Source of the DNA: Brachionus koreanus
Lineage: Eukaryota; Rotifera; Eurotatoria; Ploima; Brachionidae
NCBI GenBank assembly: GCA_016987375.1
Contig: PJRA01000508.1
Location: 1,913,261 to 1,977,260, forward strand
Reading direction: 5' to 3'
DNA: 64,000 nt
Part shown: positions 1-10,900 of the stretch, piece after piece
Layout: every line of letters begins with the position of its first letter
How positions within the stretch are numbered: the stretch's first letter is position 1
Made by a program: the position numbers and the translations under genes
Notes under the pieces: model-generated
Told to the model about the DNA's origin: nothing
The model's input: the letters and a program-made list of their open reading frames with translations, nothing else
Databases searched by the model: none

Positions 1-740
1 AAGCCCGCATTTTCAGTTTTTGACCCAGCATTATTATGCAGGTTTTTTGAATTTTAACGCCGCGTCAAATCATGAAATCTGAATTTTTATGCACGCATCC
101 CAATAGGGCCGATTTTAACATGGGAAGGATGGTCGCTTATGCGTGCACAAAAGTTATCCCATGCATGATATCGCAAGGGTTTACAGTAATTAATTTTGCT
201 TGCTATGTTTCAAAGAAATCGAGTTTTCAAAAATTATGAAACTTTTTAGTCATCATGCATTGTGTCTTTTTTGTCTTGAGAACATATAATTTTTCTTGAT
301 TATACAATTTTATTTATTAATAAATTTAGATTACCAAACCTTAATAGCACATTTTAAAGTTATTTTTAAGCTTTTTATATAAAACTGTTTTTGTAATTTT
401 TGCCTTCATAGATTTTTTTAAATTCAAGACTTATAAAGCCCATTGTTTTCCTTACCACTAATCTAAATAAACTTTCCGCTATTTTAATATGATCATCTCT
501 TTTTTAATAAAAACACCGCTAACCTACTAAGAACATCGATATTTCGATGAAAATAAATCTAATTTTTTAAAATAAAGGTTAATTAGAAAAAAAAGAGAAA
601 GCAATTAAAAAAATAGATTTTATAAATCAAAAAAAATTTATTTGAATCCTGTTGGCTTGATACTTTGTGGGTCCATTTATTAGCTTGGATTTCTCCATTC
701 TTTATGTTTTGTTAGACTTTTTCATTTTGATTAATTTAGA
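1..740. other. Noncoding, no gene recognised
   Basis: There is no supported ORF or exon here. The first 180 bases are richer in GC than the rest and contain a short inverted pair (TGCACGCAT near 92 and ATGCGTGCA near 140), which could be a repeat fragment. The remainder is AT-rich sequence. Confidence 0.5.
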
Positions 741-1021
741 GCTAAGGTTGGTGCGTAGCAAAACTACCACACTGTCTTAATTTTAAAGAACCGACTCTAA
801 AATTTTAATCTGCATATTCAAAAACCTAGAATAACAGGTTTTTTTTTGGGGGAGTAAAAAAAAAATTTGACCAAAAATGTTCAAAAAAAAGTATCTTGTC
901 TTCAAGCCGTAATAACTTATGTTCAAATATGCATATCCTAATAGTATTGCATCAATTCTGATAGGGAATTGTCTCTTCTACAAAATAGTAGCTTATTTAA
1001 TATATAATGCTCTTATTTTTC
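741..1021 (+). repeat. Dispersed repeat family A, copy 1
   Basis: About 280 bp that match, in reverse complement, the stretch 13775-14064 inside the 5-oxoprolinase intron. Shared blocks include the one around CAAAACTACC, the one around TTATGTTCAAATATG, and ATCCTAATAGTATTGCA, all in the same order. By eye identity is roughly 70%, with small indels. No coding potential is visible. It is probably a non-autonomous or decayed mobile element; its true ends are not defined with only two copies. A stretch of unremarkable AT-rich sequence follows to about 1500. Confidence 0.7.
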
Positions 1022-1539
1022 CAACTTATTGATCAAAAAAATGGTAAAATTTGTTTTTTTTTCCATTTTTTTTGTATCTCTTTCGCCGTTTACCCAAAAA
1101 TCTCTTTTATTTTGCAGATTCGAAAACTAGAAAAAATTCTGAACAAATCGTTGGTATCATTCTTTTAGTTTTTAAATTTTAAGATTATAAAATTGAGTCA
1201 AAAATGAGTTATTAAAAAAATCAGTGCATTAAAGTTTTTATTAAAATAGCGATATCATAATTAATTATTTGCCCTAATGGACATAATGCGATATTTTTAA
1301 AAATTAATCAAGTCAAGGGTCTTAATATCAAAAACTAAAGGACCCGATGGGTTTTTTAGTATTATTTTAAAATTTAACCAAGTTTTTTTCATGAGATTTG
1401 ACTACTTATTGGATAACTGATTTTATTTGCGAAAGGAAACAAAAGGGCATTCTTGGTTTGTCGGTGTTTAACTGGTAGGAAATTATACCAGTTAACTACT
1501 AACTAGAAAAAGGCCTGATAGTCAAGCTCCCTAAGAAAG

Positions 1540-1925
1540 GTAACAAAATGATATATGACAATTTGCGAAGAATAACTTTGCTACCAATGCAAACAATGCG
1601 TTCTGAAGCATAATACTGGATAGAGTCAGGAACAAGTAGAATTTAGACGAGGGAGAGGATGCATACACTCGATATTTGCACTTAAGAATAAATTCAGAAC
1701 CATTAAGTCAATGCAATAAGAAAAAAAGATTGTGATTGTTTTAACAAATACTTAGAATGGAAATGAAAAGAATACCAAAAAAGGCCCTTTAAAGGACACC
1801 CTAGGGGCGACGTAAGGTAAGAAGACCAGCAATAACATAGTAATAACATAAAAGTTAACAATCACGAAAGAACTCATCGAAATGGGAATGACATGGAGAG
1901 AAGCAAGGGTAAATTATCTCAAGAA
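1540..1925 (+). pseudogene. Decayed non-LTR retrotransposon 3' ORF end (relic)
   Basis: Several short frames resemble the C-terminal tail of LINE-type reverse transcriptase proteins. Near 1857-1912 one frame reads TITKELIEMGMTWREARV, like the 'GLTWeeA' tail. Near 1805-1837 a frame reads GRRKVRRPAIT followed by TAG, where the family usually has Trp. The frames are broken by stops and shifts, so this is a dead fragment. The sequence is less AT-rich than its surroundings, as expected for former coding DNA. The identification rests on short motifs only and could be wrong. Confidence 0.35.
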
Positions 1926-2780
1926 TTTTTTTTAAACTTAACAAAACACTTTAGGCGTGTGTTTTTAAAGTTGAATTGATGAGCGTTGATTAGATACACC
2001 CATAAGTTTATTTATTTATAATTAATTTTTTAATAAAAAATACATGATAATGATTAGTTTTTTTCAGTCGATTAAATTAATTTAATTGATTTTTATTATT
2101 TATTTTCTGTTTTTTAAAAAATAAAAATCATTGAACAGCATCATTTGCTGAGGGCTATTAAACGATTAGCAAAATTCATGAACAAAATTATAAAATATCT
2201 GGATACAATTTTACTTTTTTGTTACATAATTTGATAATTTTATTTCAAAAATTGTATCTATTTGCTTTTTTGTTTATTTTATTAAAAAGATCATTGAATT
2301 TAAATTTGAATTTATTTTTAAAAATTTATTTAATAAAAACAAAATTAAATAAAATAAAATTATTAATAAAAATATATTAATCATAAAATTTAATGTCTTA
2401 TTCACTTACATTACAGATTATTAATTTTGAATGAGAAAAAAAGCATCGCAAAACCATCATTTAAGTTTAAATATTTATATTAGATTAGTTTTTATTTGAA
2501 ATAATTATATACCAGGAAAATAGCTTAAATTATCCTGCAATACCTAGCAATCTAATTTAACAACATTATCTTATCATCCTAAAAAGAATTTTTTAAAATG
2601 CGAAATTTTTAATCTATTTTGAGATTGCATAATTTTATTTGACAAATGTTTTCCATCCAATTAAGTTGGCATATATTTTGATCTATAAAAAAATGTGTAA
2701 TAAAAACATACAATTCTTAGATAAGATTAGGTTTTATATCGAATTAAGAATTTAAATTTTACTAATAACAAACGATGAAA
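1926..2780. other. AT-rich noncoding stretch
   Basis: Long A/T runs with no exon-like reading frame, splice-bounded ORF or inverted repeat that I could support. It ends at the presumed promoter of the repeat-protein gene. Confidence 0.5.
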
Positions 2781-2782
2781 AA

Positions 2783-2795
2783 TATAAAGTATAAA
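2783..2795 (+). promoter_or_regulatory. Possible TATA box(es) of the repeat-protein gene
   Basis: Two overlapping TATAAA motifs (2783-2788 and 2790-2795) lie 34-46 bases before the ATG at 2829. A TATA box about 30 bases before a transcription start would leave a very short 5' UTR, which fits a compact single-exon gene. In a genome this AT-rich such motifs also arise by chance. Confidence 0.35.
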
Positions 2796-2828
2796 GCCTG
2801 TATGAAATTTAGTTAATTTAAAAAAAAA

Positions 2829-3131
2829 ATGAGTTTCACTCCTTATTCAACTGGTGACGGCCAATACGAGCAACTCCCTGACGCAGGACGTCCAGGACCA
2901 GATCAAGGTGGTACCCCATATATGACAGGTGATGGCCAATACGAGCAATTACATGATGCTGGCCGTCCCGGACCAGGTCAAGATGGCACCCCATACATGA
3001 CAGGTGATGGCCAATACGAGCAATTACATGATGCTGGCCGTCCAGGACCAGGTCAAGATGGTACCCCATACATGACAGGTGATGGCCAATATGAACAATT
3101 ACACGATTCGGGTAGACCGCAACCATGGTAA
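2829..3131 (+). CDS. Small tandem-repeat protein, 100 aa (4 x 25-residue repeat)
   Basis: An intronless ORF from ATG to TAA encodes 100 residues: MSF, then four units of 25 residues, the last cut to 22. Each unit carries TGDGQYEQL and, after an acidic residue, GRPGP (GRPQP in the last). The protein is rich in Gly, Pro, Asp and Gln, lacks Cys, and shows no signal peptide or membrane segment, so it is probably disordered or structural. Its base composition is much less AT-rich than the flanks. Between units 2 and 3 the base changes I see (for example CCC/CCA, GGC/GGT) are synonymous, which argues for selection on the protein rather than a chance satellite. I do not recognise a family and assign no function. 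A TATA motif precedes it. Confidence 0.75.
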   Translation: MSFTPYSTGDGQYEQLPDAGRPGPDQGGTPYMTGDGQYEQLHDAGRPGPGQDGTPYMTGDGQYEQLHDAGRPGPGQDGTPYMTGDGQYEQLHDSGRPQPW

Positions 3132-3219
3132 ATAATTTAAAAAATGATCAGAATTAGTTGAATTAAAAAAATTTTAGACATTTTTCTATAATTTTATTTT
3201 TGAAAATAAATATTTAATT

Positions 3220-4866
3220 TTAAAAAAAGTTGTCTTCATCATGATCTTTAGTTTGCTCATATTTGTTTATTATTTTAAATTCCTATTATAAAAAAAAATC
3301 AAAATAAAATAAAAATATTTTGTGTCATTTAAAAGTACTTTTTTTAATTTTTGGCTTGCATAGATACTTCGTTTACATGATAAAGTGATGGCAGATAAGA
3401 TTATTATGGAAAGAATAAATCCCAAAATACTTATAATTACTCGATGTAATAAATCTCTTTTTTTCTCGTGAGTCCATACTAAAAAATAAATTCTAAATTA
3501 AGTAAAAAAACTAATCTAAAACTCAACTTGATTTTGACTTTGCTGTTGCTACCAAAAGTTGTTTACAGTGGCTCTCATCTTCGGAAAAAATGCAACTTCG
3601 TTTTCCATCACATACATATTTTCTACTAATGCACGATTCATCTGTACACTGAAACGTGCCATTAAAGCCACACACTCCTATTATTGTTTTTATTCAAGTT
3701 GAATAAAACTTTATTTTTTTATTTAAATAAAGTCTAATTAATACCCGTTGTAAATGGATTGAAAACAATTCGAAATTTAAAAATATCCTCATTACTTTTT
3801 CGTACAAAATTGAATCTAAGAAATATTTTGTTTGTGGAAGATTTGTGAAATAAATTTCTTTGACCAAAACAAAGATTTAGTTTTAAATTTTCTATGGAAG
3901 TACTATGATCATATAATTGGAAAAAATTCTCTGAACAATTCTCGATTGAATTTAAATTATTTACACTAACCAAATTTGTCTTTGATACAATAATCATTTC
4001 TTCAATTCCAACAAATATCTAATAAAATTAATATCTAACAAAGAATTATTCAACATAAACAAATATAATTACTCTACTTTCTGTACTTGTTTCTAAAATA
4101 ACAGTACAATCTAAAATTGGACTAAAATTGATGTAATTATACATTCTTAGTAAATATTTTTGAAATTTTTGATAGTTTTTATCGAAATAATTTTCTATTT
4201 CATAGTTGGTCAAAACACCTGTCGAATTTTCATTATTTTCATCAACTAAAACTTTATAATCACATTCTTTATAATTAAAAATTGTATTATTAAATTTTAA
4301 AATTCCTAATTTCAAAAATTCAATAAAAATTACTTAGAAATTCTTGGGATAATTTAACATAAGTAGAGTAGTCGAGTTCTTTTTTTTTCTCATTATGCTT
4401 AATTTGATAAAAGATTCTAAAGCCTCGGCCTTGAATTGACTCATCTGAATTGAATTTTATCCAAAGATTTCTAGCTGTGGAATTTATTGGTAATTTGGGT
4501 AACTTTAGGTCACAGTATTGACCTAAGAGTGGCGAAAATCCGTATTTACCATCACGAATTTCAAGGTAATCATACCTACACCCTTCTGATGGTTCAATAT
4601 CAAAATATTCCATGTGCATCAAGGAAACAATATGATTTTTAGGCGCTTTATTATAGTAATAAGAAAATTAATTTTAATTAAAATGTTTAAGCATACTGTA
4701 CCATGTATCAAAAAATAGCAAACGAAATTTTTTGGATAGATCATCGGGTAGTTTGGGCTCTGAATCATTCCATTTAGAGAGTAGTTCATTCTGAAACCTG
4801 AGTCTTCATCAAGATTCAAGTTTTCTAGTGGTTTACACTCAGTTACATGAAAATAATTAGTATTGC
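3220..4866 (-). CDS. NETO-like transmembrane protein (CUB-CUB-LDLa-TM), 5' end missing
   Basis: Seven exons join in frame: 4702-4866, 4334-4645, 4061-4305, 3745-4018, 3528-3677, 3339-3478 and 3220-3282. They encode a first CUB domain (GMIQSPNYP, then FDIEPSEGCRYDYLEIRDG, FGFSPL and LWIKFNSDE), a second, diverged CUB domain, one LDL-receptor class A module with its six Cys and a DES acidic end, a single membrane helix (about VIISILGFILSIIILSAITL), and a short cytoplasmic tail ending in acidic residues. This order is that of neuropilin and tolloid-like (NETO) proteins, auxiliary subunits of kainate-type glutamate receptors; the CUB1 match to NETO is close. The tail is only about 30 residues, far shorter than vertebrate NETO tails. 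The signal-peptide exon upstream of 4866 was not found. An AATAAA lies just past the stop on the minus strand. Confidence 0.8.
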
Positions 4867-6622
4867 CCTTTACTTAAATTTTTTAAATGTTTATTTATGT
4901 ATTTATTAAAAAATGGAGTTTAAATTGATAAATCTTTACTTTTAAATGAAAATAATACTTAATAATACTTTACTTTTTAATTGTTTGTGTTTGAAATACA
5001 AAATATATGTTGACATAACATTAAAAAAGTTCAATTTTTTAAATATTTTTTTCAGAAATAAAACGAGTTTAATTTTTATTTGCAAAGAATCCAATTATCT
5101 TTCATCAGTAAGTATCCACTTTTAGAAGTATCAATTTTCTAAGAACAAATTTGATCAAAAACATCATATACAATTTTTTTTTATTTGAATTACACAATTC
5201 TTATAATTTCTTTGAAAAACAAATTTATTTATTAGAAGCCTTTTATTAGACAAATCGAAATATCAAACAAGCTAATTCTTTTTAAAAAAGTAAATTTAAT
5301 ATTATCAGTAATATTTAAATTCATAAATGAAAGGTTTGCATATTTATCATTATTTTCAACGATTAAATTTAAGCTTAAATCAAAATGATTATTTAAAAAT
5401 TTAAAAAAGAATTTTTAATATTTTTTTTTCAACATCACAAATAAAAATTAAACTCGTCCTATTTAACTAAATAGTTTAATTTCAAATATAAAAATTTTTG
5501 CATCTATAAATTGAATTTTTTTTTTATTTGAAACTGAAAAAATATTAGAAATATCGCACTAAAAATAAAACCATTAAATAATAAATCACATAAATAAAGA
5601 AAAAAATATAAGGAAATAACAATAAAACTATTGTTATAAACCTTATATAACTATATATATTTTTGTTCCGGATCTGTTAGGATCTGGTGGTTCGCGGTCA
5701 TAACACAAAATAATAATAATACTTAATTGTATAATAACTTTATTTAAGTGGCCGCTTCTAGCCTAAACAGATAATAAAGAAAAATAATAACAAAAATGCA
5801 ATAAATGCTAAATTATAAGTTTTTCTAAAAAAAAGAAGAGAGCTGTTGTCTAATATTTTACACAGTGTTAAATACTAGTGACTTGCTAGACGCATGGGAT
5901 CATAGTATTGCACTGTGAAACTATAGACATATAAATTGGCTAAAGTCGGTGTTGTAGTTATTTAGAGAACTACAACACTATCTTTAAAGTCTTAATTTAA
6001 AATGATTTGTTAAATTTTTTTAGTTAATTATCTTAATTAATAATTTGAAAAATAAAAATATGAATTTCCATAATTTTGGTTCTTAATGCTATGGTTTTCA
6101 ATTTGACAATATATGATAAAATATTGATTTATTTACAATGGATTGTATCAATTAAATCGGGCTCTTGACACTTGATATTATGAAATTAAAAAATAAAAAA
6201 TTTAATTGAGTCAAATGAGACTAAGCTTTAAGTATGAAGAAAGCAGCAAATAAATTAATGATTGATAGTGGCCAGGGCATGATGAAATGCAACTTTACAA
6301 TAAATGTATGAAGAATCAATTTTATTTTTAAAAACTACACAAATTTTGTAAATTAAGATAAAAAGGAGACAAAAATAAAAATTCTTTTTAAGCCCATATA
6401 TATAAGTATTCGAAATTGATAGTTGAAATAAAAAAATGTTTTTATGATATTTAGAAAATATTACACTTAAATCTTGTTTTTTTATCAATCTTTTCAATGA
6501 ATTAAATTAAATTACAAATATTTAAATTGAAAATAAAAAAATTAGTTCATTAAATTATATTGAATCGCCGAAGCTTATGTATTAAAGTTCTTAATTCATT
6601 TAAACTAGAAGAGCTTGAATAT
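4867..6622. other. Noncoding region with a GC-richer island
   Basis: Mostly A/T-rich sequence in which the first exon or exons of the NETO-like gene may hide. Bases about 5660-5980 stand out: they are less AT-rich and contain segments such as GGATCTGTTAGGATCTGGTG and GTGGCCGCTTCTAGCC, with no ORF. This looks like a fragment of a repeat or retroelement terminal region, but I could not identify it. An ORF at 6255-6497 (-) is low-complexity and not supported. Confidence 0.4.
5949..5978. repeat. Perfect 11-bp hairpin
   Basis: GTGTTGTAGTT and its exact reverse complement AACTACAACAC are separated by 8 bases. It sits at the edge of the GC-richer island. No coding context is visible; it could be the tip of a mobile-element end. 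Confidence 0.5.
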
Positions 6623-6930
6623 GGTTTTGTGAAATTTAGAATAAAATTTTAAAATTCTTGCATCTTTTTTCTAAAGCTCAAAAACAAATCATCTAAGTTC
6701 AACATTGTGCAACATTCTTAGTTGCATTATTAAAAGAATATATTAAAATTATTAAAATTAAATAAAATTTTGATAAATTCGGCTTCAGTGCATTTTGCAG
6801 AAACAATAGCAGACTTTAACTATTGATGCAACTTTTTATGTAGCACTTACAGATTAAAAACTTTCAGAAAAAAAATATACAAGCTTTTTTTAGCGTTAAA
6901 TTTTGTTCTTTTTACCAAATTTCACAAAAC
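6623..6930 (-). mobile_element. MITE family B, copy 1 (TIR TTTTGTGAAATTTAG)
   Basis: About 308 bp bounded by inverted ends: TTTTGTGAAATTTAG at 6625 and CCAAATTTCACAAAA at 6915-6929. Internally it has a block around GTGCAACATTCTTAGTTGCA, which is the reverse complement of the internal block of the copies at 13523-13652 and 42079-42273, so this copy is in opposite orientation. There is no ORF. It is a short non-autonomous DNA-transposon-like element; the superfamily is not determined and no clear target-site duplication was seen. Confidence 0.7.
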
Positions 6931-7094
6931 TCTTGAGAGTAAAATGTAGAAAATTTGTGAATTTTTTTAAAGCAACAGTCCATAAGAAATAAAAACAAAA
7001 AAAATTAATTTTGACTCGAATATTTATATATTTTTTTTAAAAAATTTAATTAAGGTTTAAGTTTGCAAAATTTTAAACTCTTAACTGAATTAAT

Positions 7095-7395
7095 CAGCTT
7101 AGCTGTTTTTCAAGGTAAAAAATATGATCTTGTTAATTGGTAAGCTCACAAAAGCATTGTGAATTTAAAAAGAGCTGATACAAAGTTTGAATCATCCAAG
7201 TCTAGTAAAATAAAAGTCAGAGTAATGTAAATAGTGCATTATAGGCTTGCAGACTATTTGCACAAGTAAAATTTGCATGATACAAACTTTGTATCAGTTA
7301 ATACATTTTGCAGAATGAATTTTTATTCAATTCAAAAATTCACCGCGTCACTCACAAAATGATTGTAAACAAGATCACTAATTAATCAAGCTGAT
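7095..7395. mobile_element. Long inverted-repeat element (about 300 bp)
   Basis: Two arms of about 100 bp are reverse complements with divergence. The inner ends are the clearest: GCTGATACAAAGTTTG at 7174 and ATGATACAAACTTTGTATCA near 7277-7296. Further out, TCAGCTT, GATCTTGTT, CACAAAA and GTGAATTT recur in mirrored order. The structure is that of a foldback or MITE-like element. No ORF is present. Confidence 0.55.
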
Positions 7396-7981
7396 AAACT
7401 GTTGTAGCGCCTAACATTTGAACTATTGTTAAATATTTACCTTTTATTAAAAGATTTTGAGCAATTCCAAATAGAAACATCAACGAAAACATTTCAAAAA
7501 TTAAATAAAATTTTGTTCGATTAAATTCATTTAAACTAACATTCTCACTATTTTTTTGAAAAATCTATAATTAAAAGAAAATATTTAGAAAAAATTTATC
7601 GAAGACCTTTTTTAAGGTAAAACAAATAAAGAAGAAAGCATATAAAATTAAACGAAATTAATTATTTCGTTAAAAACATATAATTTGAATTAATTTCTTG
7701 AAATCTACTAACAAGTGTTGTATAATACATTTAAAAAAAAAAAACTTTTTATTTTAATTTTCTTTTTTAAGGCATAAACAAACAGAATTTTTTTATTTTG
7801 ATTTTTAATCCATGCAGCAAGTGCAATCTTTTGCTAAAAAATCTACAAAACAAAATTATTTTAATTAGCTTAAAGAAGAAAACTCATTATATATTCTAAA
7901 TAAATTGATTTATTTGTTTTTGGTTTATTATCTATCTAAAGCTCATAAGTTTTTTTTTCAAATAAAAAATATTTGTTAAAG
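7396..7981. other. AT-rich sequence downstream of 5-oxoprolinase
   Basis: No exon-like frame or repeat was supported. It presumably contains the 3' UTR of the 5-oxoprolinase transcript. Confidence 0.5.
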
Positions 7982-10900
7982 CTAAACAGATTGTTGATTA
8001 TACGAATATTGATTCAAACTGCCAGATTGAATAACTTGTATGTTTAAAAACTCATCAAATGTATTTTCTTGCAGCTCTTTTTTAGTGCCAAATCCACCTC
8101 CTCCAGGAGTTTCCAGTCTGAACAAATCCTTAAAATAACTGATTAGAAAAATTCATATTAGAAAATCATTAATTTTCTTACGCCTGAATCAACCTCTATC
8201 TCTGATTTAGATCCCAAATTTAAGTGTTTTCCATTTTTTCTAATCAAAGTATTTCGACCTCTAGATCCGGGTTGACCACCGGCCATTCCATACGGATGAA
8301 AAACTCGTCGCTCGGTTAACACACACAGCTTCAATTTTTCTCTAAAAATATATTCTCTGACCAGTCCATTTCCGCCATTATAAGTTCCCAAACCGCCAGA
8401 ATTTTCTCTTATGGAAAATTTATTCAATTGAATTGGATATCTATTCTCAAGTATTTCAACATCTAGTCGTGAATTATTTTATTTGTATGAATTAATATGC
8501 ATTTAAATGCTAATTTAGTAACCTGTTATTCGGGTATTAGTCATATGGGTATGGACACCATGCCTTCCGTTCCAACCAGGACCTGCACCAGCACCACCTC
8601 CAACTGTTTCATAGTAACCTCCTTTGTCGTTGCCAAAAGTTATGTTATTCATACATCCCTTAAAAATTCGTGTTAAGTTTATCAAAAAAAAATTTTTTTT
8701 TTACTTGTGAAGCGGCGCAAATTTTAAAAACTTTAAGTATTAGATCGACTATTCGTTGGCTAGTAGTGACATTTCCTCCGACAACAGCTGCATCTTCAGA
8801 CGGAGATAATAAACTTTCTTCAGGTATTTTTATCTTGATCGGTTCCAAGCACCCCTAGAATTTTTTTGCTCGGTTAAATAATTAATTAAATTTACTTGTT
8901 ATTTACTTGATTTAGTGGTATATCAAAATCGAGCATACATCTAATGCAATATATTATAGCTGATAAACTTATTGCTTTTGGAGCATTCAAATTGCCATTT
9001 ACTTGATAGCTAGTACCAGAAAAATCAAAGATCGCAGATCCCTTTGAAGAATTTGATTCAAATATTTTATATTTAACAGCGTATAATTTTTTATTTATCG
9101 AAAACTAATTAACTAAATTGAAACAATAATACTTAAAAATAAAGTCTAAAAATTATTGATTAAACAAAAACCTTATTTCTAAAGTACCAAATTTAAAATT
9201 TAAAAAAACAATGTCTTTTTTAGAAGAATTCTAAACACTATCTCATTAGAGCTTCTCGAAGCCAATTCTATTCTTAGCAAGAAGACTAGAGGAAAAAGGA
9301 AATCTATTTGTCTTTTTGTAGTTTTTAAATCCTGGTTTTAGCTAAAGAACATCTAACTTGTCCTTTTCAGGATAATTTATGGACCTTTAAACATGCAATT
9401 GAGAATGACTGGAGATTTTTATTTTCAAGCATTATTGTTTCAATTTAGTTAATTTGTTTCCGATAAATAAAAAATATTTTAACTTCAGTATTTTTGTTTT
9501 TAAATTGCACAAAAATAACAAAAGTGATAATTAAATATGTAATTTTTTTTTTTAAAATCGGATAAATCTCGAAAAATTATTTTTGAGATTTTTCTTTAAA
9601 AATTTAAGAATAAAGCACTAAAAGTATTTGAATCTATAAAAATCAAACATTGAAAAAATTCGAAATATATCATTTATAGACTTGAATGGAACTTTCATTT
9701 AAAAATAATCTTAAAAATTTTTGAAAAATGATTTTTAGCATTATCATTAAATTTTGGCCATAAACTTCAAAATAGCCATTAAAGGTGATAATTTAAAGTA
9801 AAATTCTAGTGATAATTCCCACTGTTAAGAATTATTTTTTAAAATTAATGAATTTAAACGACTTGAGCGTAAATTGTATAACTATTTTGAATGAACATGA
9901 ATAACCAATATAGCTGTTCTAGTTATTATTTAAAATGGAAAATTTGTTCACATGTGTTCGCATTGAAAATGAAAAAAAAGCTAAGTTAAAGCTAAAAGAG
10001 CTGTTTTAAATTTTTCAAACAAAATTTTAAATCAAAGGCGAAAATTACTATTAAGTTTGAAAAAAAATAGAATTAGCTATAAATAAAAGGAGTTAATAAT
10101 TGAAGAAATTAGTCTTTGTTTAAATTTAAATTTAAATTTAAATGATGGACCACGTTTCAGAGTTAAATTAATATAGCTTTATGTTTTGAAACTTTATGGA
10201 GTATTTTTGTTGAAATTAGAAACTGTTTTAAATTGGTTGAAAAATTAGGGGTCAAGACTTTAATTTAATTGATTAACTAGGAAATATTTAAAAATAATAA
10301 AAACTTAAACATGCAAAAATCATTTAATCATGTTGAACATGGAGTCAGGAAAAAAGCAAAATATTAGGGAGCAGTGATTTAAAATTTTTTTTTAAAGAAA
10401 TCATTTTTACACAATATCTTACTAAAAAAGATCATTTAATCTATTATTATGTTAAAAATTACTGTTTTTTTGTCTATTTCAACAGTTAAATCAATATTAG
10501 ATCCATCGTCCATAGACTCCTGAGCTGTAAAACAACTCAAGTCATTTTTTTCAAAATCACATCTAGAGCATAAATTTTTCATTAAAGATCTAACACTAGT
10601 TTCTGCAGTGTGCTTAAAAATTTTGAAAAAATTATTTAAAAAAGTTTCTACACATTTACTAACTTGAATATATCCCATATAGCTAAGAACAACTTTCAAA
10701 CCATATTCGTCAATTAGTTGAGTAATTAAATCAATTCCCTTAATTAATATAACTAAAAAATAAACAATAAATTTTTTTTATAATTACTCTTTTGTTAGCG
10801 GCAATTTGAGCCTTTAAATCAGACAAATTATCTGACATATTTCTAGAACCAGAACAGTTTGGAAATCGAGCAGGCGCATTAAATCCTTCAACAATTTCTT

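Noticed and set aside
2836..3126. 96-residue ORF antisense to the repeat protein
   Set aside because: The 75-bp repeat length keeps any stop-free antisense frame open automatically; third-position changes follow the plus-strand frame, not this one.
6255..6497. 80-residue minus-strand ORF
   Set aside because: Phe/Ile/Tyr/Lys-rich chance ORF next to a MITE.
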